A DNA stretch of 39,896 nt from a virus, in the IMG/VR virus record IMGVR_UViG_3300005253_000282, positions 1-39,896 of that record. The stretch is one strand, 5' to 3'. Each line of letters opens with the position of its first letter. Position 1 is the stretch's first letter. The notes below the pieces were generated by a model. It was given only the letters and a program-made list of their open reading frames with translations. It did not search any database and was not told the DNA's origin. Positions 30,132-37,307 of the stretch are shown piece by piece. Made by a program: the position numbers and the translations under genes.

Positions 30132-30156
30132 ACCCCTTCAATATCTGCTATCGCTT
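30132..30156 (-). repeat. repeat cassette R1 at gene border (copy C)
   Basis: The plus-strand sequence accccttcaatatctgctat with cgctt after it is the third copy. Leftward it encodes the last codons and stop of the 192-residue gene (AAG CGA TAG), and is placed ahead of the methyltransferase start. Confidence 0.9.
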
Positions 30157-30726
30157 AAGACACACCTCTAACATATCTGTAAGCATCATAAGTAAAACAA
30201 AGGCATGTCCCATTTTCTTGTTGGGATTATTTATCACATCTATCAGTGTCATGCCCAACATAAGATGGTCATAGGCATCATAGTCTAGTAAAATAAGGTC
30301 AGTAGCTTGATCAGAACACTCGGTGTATAGTTGACACAGTTTCTCGTAGGCACTTGTCTGAAATACATTCTCTGCATAAATAGGAGCATAGATTTTCTTG
30401 CGGGCCTCAATGTAGCTAAGCCTCTTATCATCCCATAGAGAATACTCAGGAATAGCACCCTTACCCATAGGATAACGATATGCCTTATCTTGAGAGTATC
30501 CCCAATCACGCCATTTATACCAACTCGCATCTGGGTATCCATCAATAGACATTATATGTTTCTTGTAAACCTTGCTGAATTGCCATAGGTTTTCAAATCG
30601 TTTAGCTGGCGGGGCAGACAACACGAAAGGACTTAAGTCCTTGTAATCACCACTGTTAGATGTCGTATCAATTACCACTGCATCGCTTGGCAACTTGGCA
30701 AACTTAAATAACACCCTTATCATCAT
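30148..30726 (-). CDS. DUF6939/NADAR-related candidate, 192 aa
   Basis: The N-terminus VVIDTTSNSGDYKDLSPFV and the later F-ENLWQFSKVYKKH segment, with IPEYSLWDDKRLSYIEARKK, resemble the DUF6939 / NADAR (YbiA-like) fold family, of which some act on ADP-ribose or riboflavin intermediates. In phages and defence loci, NADAR-type proteins can remove ADP-ribose from DNA or RNA. Here the assignment rests on a few visible motifs and is weak. It sits between the ASCH-like protein and the methyltransferase. If correct it could counter host DarT-type ADP-ribosylation. Confidence 0.45.
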   Translation of the reverse strand: MMIRVLFKFAKLPSDAVVIDTTSNSGDYKDLSPFVLSAPPAKRFENLWQFSKVYKKHIMSIDGYPDASWYKWRDWGYSQDKAYRYPMGKGAIPEYSLWDDKRLSYIEARKKIYAPIYAENVFQTSAYEKLCQLYTECSDQATDLILLDYDAYDHLMLGMTLIDVINNPNKKMGHAFVLLMMLTDMLEVCLKR

Positions 30727-30747
30727 TCATCTCTCCCTGAGAATAAG

Positions 30748-31323
30748 CTAGTCAACATTCTTAAACGACAGAACCCAGCAAAATGGATTAACGTCCCAAG
30801 AATACCCCCGTGCTTTGTTAATTGTATCCCATAGAGAGCTAAATTGTAAGATAGTGTCAACCCCTTCAGCCTTAGCATCTTTCTCAGTTATCTCCTGCAC
30901 CCTCTCAACCCTGACCTCAGTAATCTCAAGGGTTATCCGTGAAGCCCACCGGGGCATATGAATTGAGGGTCGCCATTTACCAACAAATGCCATATCCAAA
31001 TCGCCCTTAAATAAAATCTCTGTATCTTCTGGTAAACTTGAGCCTCTACAGTTGTTATATTGTCTATCAACAGCCCAAGTCTCCCTCACCCAGAGATGGT
31101 CGCCTACTCCCCCGTATGGGCATTTAACTATTACTGGATTTGATGATTCGTTATCCCCAAACCAAGCAAACCAATCACCCGATATTCCCTTATAGACATC
31201 AGGTCTAGAATATCTATTAGGATTTTGGTTAATCTTCTCCAGCCCCCAAGTCCGCCTGGTCTGGGTCTTAATCCCATCAAGAATTAACTTCGGGTGATTG
31301 CCGGACATTATGATTCCTTTCAT
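30748..31323 (-). CDS. ASCH-like (phage Gp50-type) protein, 191 aa
   Basis: Starts at ATG 31323 after GGAGGTGCC; the longer frame begins seven codons upstream. The N-terminus MKGIIMSGNHPKLILDGIKT then QTRR, the central PYGGVGDHLWVRETWA, and WRPSIHMPRWASRITLEITE with VRVERVQ and W-x-N-PFCWVL match a family of phage proteins related to ASCH domains, which bind RNA or act on modified bases. No catalytic motif is confirmed. The stop is followed by the 192-residue gene with a shared leader CATTCATCTCTCCCT on the plus strand. Confidence 0.75.
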   Translation of the reverse strand: MKGIIMSGNHPKLILDGIKTQTRRTWGLEKINQNPNRYSRPDVYKGISGDWFAWFGDNESSNPVIVKCPYGGVGDHLWVRETWAVDRQYNNCRGSSLPEDTEILFKGDLDMAFVGKWRPSIHMPRWASRITLEITEVRVERVQEITEKDAKAEGVDTILQFSSLWDTINKARGYSWDVNPFCWVLSFKNVD

Positions 31324-31487
31324 TTCGGCACCTCCTTTTCCCATTTCTCCATCTGGCTTACAGGTATGCAGAGTAACACGCAGGTCTCTGTCTCTACCTT
31401 CAGAGCATCGGGCATCAGGGACAAATCCCCTGTGTTGGCGGGCTTAATCCCCACCATATATTGACGAAGGTCTTTTGTTGTTATCAC
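31320..31487 (-). CDS. small protein, 55 aa
   Basis: Probable start is GTG 31487, where GTGA overlaps the stop of the upstream gene and AGGAG lies 8 bases before; the longer frame is in the upstream gene's end. Product MITTKDLRQYMVGIKPANTG continues DLSLMPDALKVETETCVLLC. No family recognised. Confidence 0.55.
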   Translation of the reverse strand: MITTKDLRQYMVGIKPANTGDLSLMPDALKVETETCVLLCIPVSQMEKWEKEVPK

Positions 31488-31744
31488 TTTGGGGACTCCT
31501 GTCTTAATTCCCACTTCAATGTATCTTTGTTAAGCCAACACAAATCTTCATGCCCTTTTATAAAAGGCTCTTTCTTGCCCCATAGCAACGGAATCAAATT
31601 ATCCTTCAAAAACACTGGGATACCCGCCCGATCCGTAGCCTCTACTATCTCCTGTACCCACTCTATCTTAGGTGGCTTGTATGGCTTTGTTTGACTCCCT
31701 ATAATCACCCACGATATACCAGCTTCCTCTAGTTTATTTGGCAT
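31484..31744 (-). CDS. C-terminal half of a DUF5131-type protein, 86 aa
   Basis: The segment GISWVIIGSQTKPYKPPKI then EWVQEIVEATDRAGIPVFLKDN matches the final part of DUF5131 (phage Gp37/Gp68) proteins. The N-terminal half is encoded at 32426-33049 with an HNH gene precisely in between. ATG 31744 overlaps the end of the HNH gene. Together the halves would make one protein of about 290 residues. It may be translated as a separate chain that joins the other half, or be non-functional. Confidence 0.7.
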   Translation of the reverse strand: MPNKLEEAGISWVIIGSQTKPYKPPKIEWVQEIVEATDRAGIPVFLKDNLIPLLWGKKEPFIKGHEDLCWLNKDTLKWELRQESPK

Positions 31745-32436
31745 TTAGTCTCCTCCTTCATAGCATCTGAAAGTATCATCTCTATTTGCTCATCCAACTG
31801 AGCTTCTTTCTTTGTTGGTATCAACCGAGGTAGATAATGTGTTGAGTTATCAGTCCAATAATTCAGAAAACCCCTTTCTCTAATGAGTTCAATCGTATTT
31901 GACTGCTCATGAACCTCAATCCTATGCTCTCGGCATATAATGCGGTCTTGCTGACCCCGCTGTCTGGCACCTTCTAATAAGGCGACTAGATTTAACCGAC
32001 TCGTTTCATATTTATGGCATTCTTTACAGAGGGTAATACCATTAGTTACTTCAAATCTCAGGTCTGGATAAAAGGCAAAGGCTTTAATATGGTGAGCCTC
32101 AATAGGATGCTTTCTAGTTCCATTCAAACCACATCTGTGACAGGTAAAATTATCTCGGTAGTATACAGCCCTTCGCCAACTTTTCAGGTCTTGAGTGTTT
32201 CTAGCTTCGTGATTTGGGTCTGTCACCCCACCTTGCCAGTTCCAATGCTGTTCCCCTTCTCGCTTGAAGATAGGGTTAGCTATATGTCCTTGGCTTATTG
32301 CCATCTTTGTCTCCTCTGTATGATGCTTACCAAAGAAGTGATTGTCACGACCTTGAGTTTTGCCTTTCTTTCCTTCCGATATATGTTGGCACCATTCCAA
32401 GGTGCGGGGCGGTCTTTTCCTGCCTTTAAGACTCAA
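31729..32436 (-). CDS. HNH homing endonuclease with NUMOD3-like repeats, 235 aa
   Basis: The start is TTG 32436, overlapping the end of the N-terminal DUF5131 half. Residues about 17-60 (EGKKGKTQGRDNHFFGKHHT, EETKMAISQG) are NUMOD3-type DNA-binding repeats. The nuclease core has C99-x2-C102, H115-H116, N132, C137 and C140-H141, the HNH pattern with zinc knuckles. Such genes are often mobile: they cut an unoccupied copy of their site and spread. The insertion lies exactly between the two DUF5131 halves. The protein is intact. Confidence 0.8.
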   Translation of the reverse strand: MSLKGRKRPPRTLEWCQHISEGKKGKTQGRDNHFFGKHHTEETKMAISQGHIANPIFKREGEQHWNWQGGVTDPNHEARNTQDLKSWRRAVYYRDNFTCHRCGLNGTRKHPIEAHHIKAFAFYPDLRFEVTNGITLCKECHKYETSRLNLVALLEGARQRGQQDRIICREHRIEVHEQSNTIELIRERGFLNYWTDNSTHYLPRLIPTKKEAQLDEQIEMILSDAMKEETKCQIN

Positions 32437-33049
32437 TAGTTATTCTCCCTAGCATTGGTTCCATACTGAGGAATTTTACCCTAGCTTCCACCATCTTGAG
32501 ATAATAAACAGCCTTGTCAAACATCGCCTGATTACAGACGGTTACGCCGAGATACACATTATCAGGGAAGGGACTCCATTGAGATAGGTTCTGGGGCTGC
32601 TTGGTTAAGAGGTAGAAGCGGTGTCTCGGATGCTTCCTGATTACACCAAGAACCCGCCTTGTCCATTCTTCTGGGACCCCGATGCCAAAGAGGTCAGACA
32701 TATCGCAGACAAATATCCCCTTCGGCTTACGCTTACTGCCCACTAATTGATGCAGCCACATTTTCTCAGGCCAGAAGCGGGGATAGAAGGGGTCAGCTAT
32801 ATGTTCATCATACGCTGCCTCAGTATCAGCTCTGTCAAAGACGCACTTAGTGCCGTATAACTCAGGAAGCCCAACGTTCGCCAGATAGACATTCTTCAAC
32901 CTCCCATGTGCCAGCCTGTAAGCATAGCAGGGGAAGCCGCCACCCTTGCACATGCCCTTGACGTGATTCAGGCAGCCGGTTATAGGGTTCCAAGTGTAGC
33001 CCTGTGTGCCGTCTGGGTTCTTAACCCATTCTATTTTGGTTCTGTTCAT
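32426..33049 (-). CDS. N-terminal half of a DUF5131-type (phage Gp37/Gp68) protein, 207 aa
   Basis: The segment WNPITGCLNHVKGMCKGGGF then PCYAYRLAHG holds three cysteines (C26, C34, C41) typical of the family's iron-sulfur or radical-SAM-like site. The later parts FVCDMSDLFGIGVPEEWTRR and YLLTKQPQNL, and the final FLSMEPMLGRITIES, match the family. The reading frame then stops at TAA in ATT GAG TCT TAA, where the expected rest (SWVIIG...) is found 680 bases further at 31484-31744. Intact genes of this family are one chain. Possibly in nucleic acid or cofactor modification. Confidence 0.75.
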   Translation of the reverse strand: MNRTKIEWVKNPDGTQGYTWNPITGCLNHVKGMCKGGGFPCYAYRLAHGRLKNVYLANVGLPELYGTKCVFDRADTEAAYDEHIADPFYPRFWPEKMWLHQLVGSKRKPKGIFVCDMSDLFGIGVPEEWTRRVLGVIRKHPRHRFYLLTKQPQNLSQWSPFPDNVYLGVTVCNQAMFDKAVYYLKMVEARVKFLSMEPMLGRITIES

Positions 33050-33144
33050 ACCTTCACCTTGTTACAACGTGCGCATTTCCTGTAAGGGAAACCAAGAATA
33101 TACTTATGGATACCAACTCTACAAAGCCAGTGTTTATCTGTCAT
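33046..33144 (-). CDS. small Cys-rich protein, 32 aa
   Basis: ATG 33144 overlaps the stop of the upstream gene and the end overlaps the DUF5131 start (TGA/ATG). The product MTDKHWLCRVGIHKYILGFP ends YRKCARCNKVKV, with three Cys that could bind zinc. Supported by overlaps only. Confidence 0.45.
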   Translation of the reverse strand: MTDKHWLCRVGIHKYILGFPYRKCARCNKVKV

Positions 33145-33290
33145 CGGTTGCCTCCAGTCATTATTGCGCCAGCAAGGACAAGCCCCAGCCAGAGGATAAG
33201 GTTCTCAAGTTCATTCCAGTTAATATCTGTTGGAAGGAATAACACTAAACCCATGCCTACCAATAGAATCCATCCAATAAATTGCCTCAT
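33141..33290 (-). CDS. small two-helix membrane protein, 49 aa
   Basis: Product MRQFIGWILLVGMGLVLFLP then TDINWNELENLILWLGLVLA ends GAIMTGGNR. Two hydrophobic helices (2-20 and about 30-44) are separated by an acidic turn, a holin-like topology. It overlaps its neighbours at both ends by ATGA-type junctions. Location in the early region argues against lysis as the only explanation. Confidence 0.55.
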   Translation of the reverse strand: MRQFIGWILLVGMGLVLFLPTDINWNELENLILWLGLVLAGAIMTGGNR

Positions 33291-33568
33291 CCCTCATCCT
33301 TCAATTCTGACAGGGGGATTACAGCCACAAGCGGAATCCATATTATCGGGCTATCCTTACTTTTAGAAACCGCCCTTGTTATTTTTACCTCTTCATTCAC
33401 CTCATCAATCAAGGCAAGGTCTGATTTAAGGACTTTGTCGAGCTGGGCCTTAAGCATTCTATTGGCCAGGTCCCCTGCTGTCTCAGGCCTCTTTAGCCAA
33501 AGAGAGTAAATGTCATCCCTCTCCTCTGGTGTCAGCCCCAACTCCTCCCTCAGTTTCTTTTTGTTCAT
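33287..33568 (-). CDS. helical protein, 93 aa
   Basis: The product starts MNKKKLREELGLTPEERDDI, then YSLWLKRPETAGDLANRMLK, and ends in a hydrophobic strand WIPLVAVIPLSELKDEG. No recognised family. It precedes (leftward) the two small genes and follows the OB-fold-like gene. Unknown. Confidence 0.65.
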   Translation of the reverse strand: MNKKKLREELGLTPEERDDIYSLWLKRPETAGDLANRMLKAQLDKVLKSDLALIDEVNEEVKITRAVSKSKDSPIIWIPLVAVIPLSELKDEG

Positions 33569-33582
33569 TTTACCCCCCTGTA

Positions 33583-34275
33583 TTAAACTGTCCAGCTTTT
33601 TTCCTTGGCTATTATGGCCTGAACTCGGCCCGGCTCTTCATCAATCATCTTGTCGGTTATATCCTTGAAGTCATTTCTTATCCAGCTTCTTGCAAAGTCA
33701 GCATTCTTCCAACTATTCTTTTCGACTAGCCAGGCAAAGAGTTCTTGAATGTTAAGGATGCTTTCTTCGGGTTCAAAGATTGGTTCGGTCACTGTAGTCT
33801 TTGTTTCCTCTGTCTTGACGGATGGTTTCATGGTTTGCTTTAGAATACTAATGTTCTTGACATCCAAGTTCCCGATGAGCCACCTATAATAAAGATCGGC
33901 GGTTTCTACTGTCTGCATCCCAGGCTCGCACTTCTCACCAGCCGTCATCAGGGCGGTGTTTCTAAACTTGGCATCCAGTTGTAGCCGATCCTTGTCAGCC
34001 CACTCTTCCTTGCTCATCTGGTTGCCATTGCCACCATTCCCCGTAGAAACTGGTGCTTCGGATATTACCTTACATTCCTTAAAGCTATGCTTCCCTTCTT
34101 TAATGATAGGCTCTCCAATGTCAAGAACGGCACCAGCGCCAGCATTAGCTTTTTTATCAAAGGTTGTATATTCAACGCCCGTGCCTTCGGCTATCACCGC
34201 TAACCATGTATAAGGCGTTCCGTCCTTTCTCTCACCTTGCTTGAGTATCTTACTTGACCTTATTGTAATTTCCAT
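33583..34275 (-). CDS. OB-fold-like DNA-binding protein, 230 aa
   Basis: Residues 1-75 (MEITIRSSKILKQGERKDGT, YTWLAVIAEGTGVEYTTFDK, with KEGKHSFKECKVISEAP) have the strand pattern of an OB-fold, as in single-strand DNA-binding proteins. Then a linker (GNGGNGNQMSKEEWADKDRL) and a helical C-terminal domain (about 160-225). It is in the region with the ATPase and nuclease genes, so a replication or recombination role is likely. Specific family not fixed. Confidence 0.6.
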   Translation of the reverse strand: MEITIRSSKILKQGERKDGTPYTWLAVIAEGTGVEYTTFDKKANAGAGAVLDIGEPIIKEGKHSFKECKVISEAPVSTGNGGNGNQMSKEEWADKDRLQLDAKFRNTALMTAGEKCEPGMQTVETADLYYRWLIGNLDVKNISILKQTMKPSVKTEETKTTVTEPIFEPEESILNIQELFAWLVEKNSWKNADFARSWIRNDFKDITDKMIDEEPGRVQAIIAKEKSWTV

Positions 34276-34277
34276 CT

Positions 34278-34460
34278 CTACTCCTCCTTCAAGAAATTCT
34301 CATACTCATCACATCGACCAATGTACGTTTCTAAATCACAAACACGGTTCTTATTTGACTTACACCTGTCAACACTGTCGGGAACGCCTATCCTTTCTGG
34401 GCATCTCTCAAGATTCCCTGGCGTTACGCCCGCCCTTAGATACTCTTCATAAATATCCAT
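34278..34460 (-). CDS. Cys-rich small protein, 60 aa
   Basis: Product starts MDIYEEYLRAGVTPGNLERC and has three further Cys in RCKSNKNRVCDLETYIGRCDEY. Likely metal-binding; no function known. It precedes the OB-fold-like gene in the leftward operon. Confidence 0.6.
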   Translation of the reverse strand: MDIYEEYLRAGVTPGNLERCPERIGVPDSVDRCKSNKNRVCDLETYIGRCDEYENFLKEE

Positions 34461-34462
34461 GT

Positions 34463-34642
34463 CTAGTCCTCCAACAAAAGTTTCTTCAATTGGGTTAGCT
34501 GTTTAGTTGTGGGTTCTATTCGTAGCCCGACCACCCAGCGAGGTTCCACAAGTATTCTAAATACGCTTGCCTCTTCCACCTTCCCCCTTTTTATGCCCAT
34601 TATCCTTGCTACCTCAGCATTAAACTCTTGCTGATTTTTCAT
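34463..34642 (-). CDS. small protein, 59 aa
   Basis: Product MKNQQEFNAEVARIMGIKRG then KVEEASVFRILVEPRWVVGL, ending in a helix (TTKQLTQLKKLLLED). Two bases separate its stop from the next ATG. No known family. Supported by length, start site GGAGAGGGATAAG, and the tight spacing. Confidence 0.6.
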   Translation of the reverse strand: MKNQQEFNAEVARIMGIKRGKVEEASVFRILVEPRWVVGLRIEPTTKQLTQLKKLLLED

Positions 34643-34666
34643 CTTATCCCTCTCCTTTTTGTCCTT

Positions 34667-34939
34667 TCATTTCGCCTCCTCCATAATCCTGTCATGTTCA
34701 CACTGACCACCACGCACAAACCAGCAGCCGTAACAGTGAATCTTATCAAGTCCCATAGGACATTCTGTTTTGAAGTCGGGGCAAACAATCCCCTTACACC
34801 TATCCGTAGAGTAGTCCACACAGAACCCGCAGCAGGTATCAGATTCTTCCTGTCCCAGATAGAGACAGACATGGCAGTGTGATTTGAACTTACACCTCTC
34901 TGCTATTTTCCTGGCTTCTTCCTGGCTGACTAATTTCAT
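34667..34939 (-). CDS. Cys-rich protein, 90 aa
   Basis: Eleven Cys are visible, including CHVC, CCGFC and CYGC with GQC, so two or more zinc clusters are likely. N-terminal helix MKLVSQEEARKIAERCKFKS. Unknown role. Confidence 0.7.
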   Translation of the reverse strand: MKLVSQEEARKIAERCKFKSHCHVCLYLGQEESDTCCGFCVDYSTDRCKGIVCPDFKTECPMGLDKIHCYGCWFVRGGQCEHDRIMEEAK

Positions 34940-34942
34940 TTC

Positions 34943-35254
34943 TTAAAGCTCCTCTAGTTGATTGAAAAATGCATTGGCATACTTTTTGCGGTCTTCGGAG
35001 TATGGGGTATCACTCCAATTGTAGTATGGTGTGCTTCTTTCACCGCAATAACTAAACCGCTGCCAATAGGGGCATGCCGAGCAACGCCGTTCCCCAGGCC
35101 GCTGGTCATATTCACACAAGGCACAGTCGTTGAGTATTGGTTCATAACCATGCCTCTGGTGCCAGTCCCACCCTTCATTGGTATCCCCCGTTTCAGCAAG
35201 GTCAGCCCACTTCTCTTTACTAATATCAATTGCCTTTTTCTTGGTAAGTCTCAT
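34943..35254 (-). CDS. zinc ribbon protein, 103 aa
   Basis: The middle holds CALCEYDQRPGERRCSACPY, then W-Q-R-F-S-Y-C, a four to five Cys site; the N-terminus is a Lys-rich helix (MRLTKKKAIDISKEKWADLA). The product looks like several phage proteins with a single ribbon and a helical start. It overlaps the 58-residue gene by four bases. Function unknown. Confidence 0.7.
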   Translation of the reverse strand: MRLTKKKAIDISKEKWADLAETGDTNEGWDWHQRHGYEPILNDCALCEYDQRPGERRCSACPYWQRFSYCGERSTPYYNWSDTPYSEDRKKYANAFFNQLEEL

Positions 35255-35427
35255 TTCTTCCCTCCTAAGCGTGGGTCAGGTTGCTCTATTTCTTGTCTTA
35301 AAGGTCGGCCGCATTGCAGGCATTCAGGATACCACCCGAAGACCGGGTCAAAGTCACGGATTATATTCCCGCCACACTTGGGGCACCACTCTTCTACTAC
35401 TACAGCCTTCTCTTTAACGAGTTCCAT
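35251..35427 (-). CDS. zinc ribbon protein, 58 aa
   Basis: Product MELVKEKAVVVEEWCPKCGG then NIIRDFDPVFGWYPECLQCG has CPKC and CLQC, a complete ribbon. ATG 35427 has a GGAGGTG site and its stop overlaps the next ATG. Unknown role. Confidence 0.7.
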   Translation of the reverse strand: MELVKEKAVVVEEWCPKCGGNIIRDFDPVFGWYPECLQCGRPLRQEIEQPDPRLGGKK

Positions 35428-35459
35428 ATTTCACCTCCCCAAGATTTCAATTATAGTAA

Positions 35460-35729
35460 TTAAGTTAGGCTCCACTTACCAATTACAGTCTTTGGTATCT
35501 CAATATACTTAATGATTTCTATGCAACTTTTAGGGTAGGTTTGGCATGACCGATAACTCACTTCGCCTGCATACCAATCCATACATAGTGTAATTTGTGA
35601 GTCATCCTGCTTAATGACAAGACCAGAACTGATTAAAGTCACCAAGTCCAAATCTTGCAGGTCATCATAATACTTGTTTGTCTGACCATGTAGAGAGGCA
35701 TCCTTCCATCTAAATATTGCTATCTTCAT
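35460..35729 (-). CDS. phage protein with IFRWKDASLHG start, 89 aa
   Basis: Starts MKIAIFRWKDASLHGQTNKY and continues with LDLVTLISSGLVIKQDDSQI and ITLCMDWYAGEV, matching the pattern of small conserved early phage and bacterial proteins of unknown function. Beta-rich. No catalytic motif. Confidence 0.75.
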   Translation of the reverse strand: MKIAIFRWKDASLHGQTNKYYDDLQDLDLVTLISSGLVIKQDDSQITLCMDWYAGEVSYRSCQTYPKSCIEIIKYIEIPKTVIGKWSLT

Positions 35730-35738
35730 CCTTCCCTC

Positions 35739-35996
35739 CTACTGTCCCAATACTTCAATCATCCCTATTATTTGCCCATAAATTTCAACCCATTCGGCAT
35801 CCTGCCTTGAGTCGTCAGCCCATTTAATTTTGTCCGGGTTATCTACAAAATACTGGTGACTATCTCTAGCTGCTTCAAGGTATTGGGTTGCTTCCCAAGG
35901 CTCAATGGGTAATTCAGGCTCTGGCCAGTTAAATCCAAGATAGAAGCCCCAAGCTAACATAACCAACATCAAAAAGGTGGGTAAAATTTTACTCAT
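35739..35996 (-). CDS. membrane-anchored protein, 85 aa
   Basis: Residues 4-24 (ILPTFLMLVMLAWGFYLGFN) form one hydrophobic helix; the rest is acidic and helical (WPEPELPIEPWEATQYLEAA and later). Probably an inner-membrane protein with a cytoplasmic or outer tail. Role unknown. Confidence 0.65.
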   Translation of the reverse strand: MSKILPTFLMLVMLAWGFYLGFNWPEPELPIEPWEATQYLEAARDSHQYFVDNPDKIKWADDSRQDAEWVEIYGQIIGMIEVLGQ

Positions 35997-36247
35997 ATCC
36001 CCTTTTCCTTGAGGAAGGCTTCAATCTGACATCCTTTACACTTGGGGTTGGGCGTCTTCCCTGCATAACCATGATAGCCTTCATGTACCAAGTCTTTCTT
36101 GGTATCTATTAACTCCACCGCTTCCCGCCTACCCTCTGCTTTTCCCTGTTCTTCCCCTGCTTTGAATGCGGTTATGACTTGAGCTCTACGCATATCTCTT
36201 TCTCGTTGTTGCTGACGTGTCATCACAGTCTCTTCGTATCCCATCAT
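35993..36247 (-). CDS. helical protein, 83-84 aa
   Basis: Two ATGs lie adjacent (36247 and 36244); the second has better spacing to GGAGG. Product after MGYEETVMTRQQQRERDMRR, then AQVITAFKAGEEQGKAEGRR, is a charged helix ending CKGCQIEAFLKEKGI with a single CxxC. Unknown role. Confidence 0.6.
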   Translation of the reverse strand: MMGYEETVMTRQQQRERDMRRAQVITAFKAGEEQGKAEGRREAVELIDTKKDLVHEGYHGYAGKTPNPKCKGCQIEAFLKEKGI

Positions 36248-36280
36248 ATCCTCCCCAACTTTACCAGTAGACTCTCTACT

Positions 36281-36475
36281 TCATTGCCTCAGACAAGTGG
36301 GTTTTTTCTCCATTTTGAGTGCCAACCCAACTTGACCATATTTAATAGGAAGCGTATCTTGTATAGTGTCCCATAGCAAAACTCCATCGTTGACCTTCAA
36401 ATCGCCAATACTTACAAGTATTCTTATATAGCCGTGGATTCTCTCTCGTTCCTGCTCTACTGGCGTCTTCTCCAT
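36281..36475 (-). CDS. small protein, 64 aa
   Basis: Product MEKTPVEQERERIHGYIRIL then VSIGDLKVNDGVLLWDTIQD, ending KMEKKPTCLRQ. Helix followed by a short beta part. No recognised family. Confidence 0.55.
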   Translation of the reverse strand: MEKTPVEQERERIHGYIRILVSIGDLKVNDGVLLWDTIQDTLPIKYGQVGLALKMEKKPTCLRQ

Positions 36476-36547
36476 GATAGTCTATTCCCTCCTTTCAGCA
36501 TATATTATCCGATACCTCATCCCTCTATAACTCCCCCGTCACCAACA

Positions 36548-36736
36548 TCAAAACTTTTCTCTCCACAGTATCGTCTCCACCTGCCCCTCAACAAATGTCC
36601 TTGTTCCGTGCAGGTCAGCCCACATCCGATTACGCTCCTCTATCTGTCCCATTCGATAACCCAACTCATAAGGCGTGGCCATTCCCTTGTCGTGGTCCTC
36701 TTGTGAAATCTTCTTAGGATGTAGTAGCCTTATCAT
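36548..36736 (-). CDS. small protein, 62 aa
   Basis: Product MIRLLHPKKISQEDHDKGMA then TPYELGYRMGQIEERNRMWA. No metal site. It overlaps the 5' side of the next zinc-finger-like gene by 23 bases. Unknown role. Confidence 0.55.
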   Translation of the reverse strand: MIRLLHPKKISQEDHDKGMATPYELGYRMGQIEERNRMWADLHGTRTFVEGQVETILWREKF

Positions 36737-36899
36737 CTTGTTCCTCCCTCAGTTCTGGGTGTGCACCACAAATTCTTCGCCTCAGTCGTAGCGGTGCTTT
36801 AGTAAAGACCTGAAACTTCTCACCACATAGCCGACAGATATAAGTCCTATTCCGTCCGAGCCTGCCCTCTCTGTATTCCCTACACTGGCTAACCGCCAT
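36714..36899 (-). CDS. single zinc-finger-like protein, 61 aa
   Basis: ATG 36899 overlaps the stop of the upstream gene (TGATG). The product has TYICRLCGEKFQVFTKAPLR then RLRRRICGAH, with a CxxC and later C-G-A-H that could complete a zinc finger. Basic. Possibly DNA-binding. Confidence 0.6.
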   Translation of the reverse strand: MAVSQCREYREGRLGRNRTYICRLCGEKFQVFTKAPLRLRRRICGAHPELREEQDDKATTS

Positions 36900-37201
36900 C
36901 ACTTCCCCTCATAATGCTTAATATCTGCTTCCCTTTGGGCTTCTAAATAATGATGAATTTGGCTAGTTGCCACCGTAGTGCCAAAGTAATTTTGTGTAAT
37001 TTTCTTTATCACGGGACTATCTGCACTCAACAATGGTGGTTTATCTTTGGGTAGTAGAGAATTTTTAATTTGATGTGCCTTGAAATCTATCCAATCCTCA
37101 GTACCTGGAGGTAAAGAAGGTAGACAACGATATGGAGATTCAATATCCATAGTTTCTTCCCGCCTAAGTATTGCCTTTATCTTCTCTAAAGTTTTATCCA
37201 T
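36899..37201 (-). CDS. protein of unknown function, 100 aa
   Basis: Product starts MDKTLEKIKAILRREETMDI at ATG 37201 (the frame also has a GTG one codon earlier), with a Pro-rich region (CLPSLPPGTEDWIDFKAHQI) and a C-terminal helix with HHYLEAQREADIKHYEGK. No recognised family. Confidence 0.6.
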   Translation of the reverse strand: MDKTLEKIKAILRREETMDIESPYRCLPSLPPGTEDWIDFKAHQIKNSLLPKDKPPLLSADSPVIKKITQNYFGTTVATSQIHHYLEAQREADIKHYEGK

Positions 37202-37274
37202 CACTCCACCCCATTAACTTCCCTCTTTCAGTCCTTTTGTTGATACGATTTTTGACTTCCTTAACCATTGCCAT
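37194..37274 (-). CDS. candidate tiny basic protein, 26 aa
   Basis: Frame MAMVKEVKNRINKRTERGKL ending MGWSDG at ATG 37274, with an AGGAAGT-like ribosome site and its end overlapping the next gene. Only coding length and overlap support it. Confidence 0.3.
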   Translation of the reverse strand: MAMVKEVKNRINKRTERGKLMGWSDG

Positions 37275-37307
37275 TACTTACTTCCTTTACCCCCCTTATT
37301 GTGGCTG

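Noticed and set aside
31729-32436. A group I intron or intein in the DUF5131 gene
   Set aside because: The HNH frame fills the gap completely, leaving no space for an intron core, and there is no continuous reading frame or splice-type residue for an intein.
36476-36547. A 12-residue frame in the gap
   Set aside because: Too short and without support from overlaps or a family.
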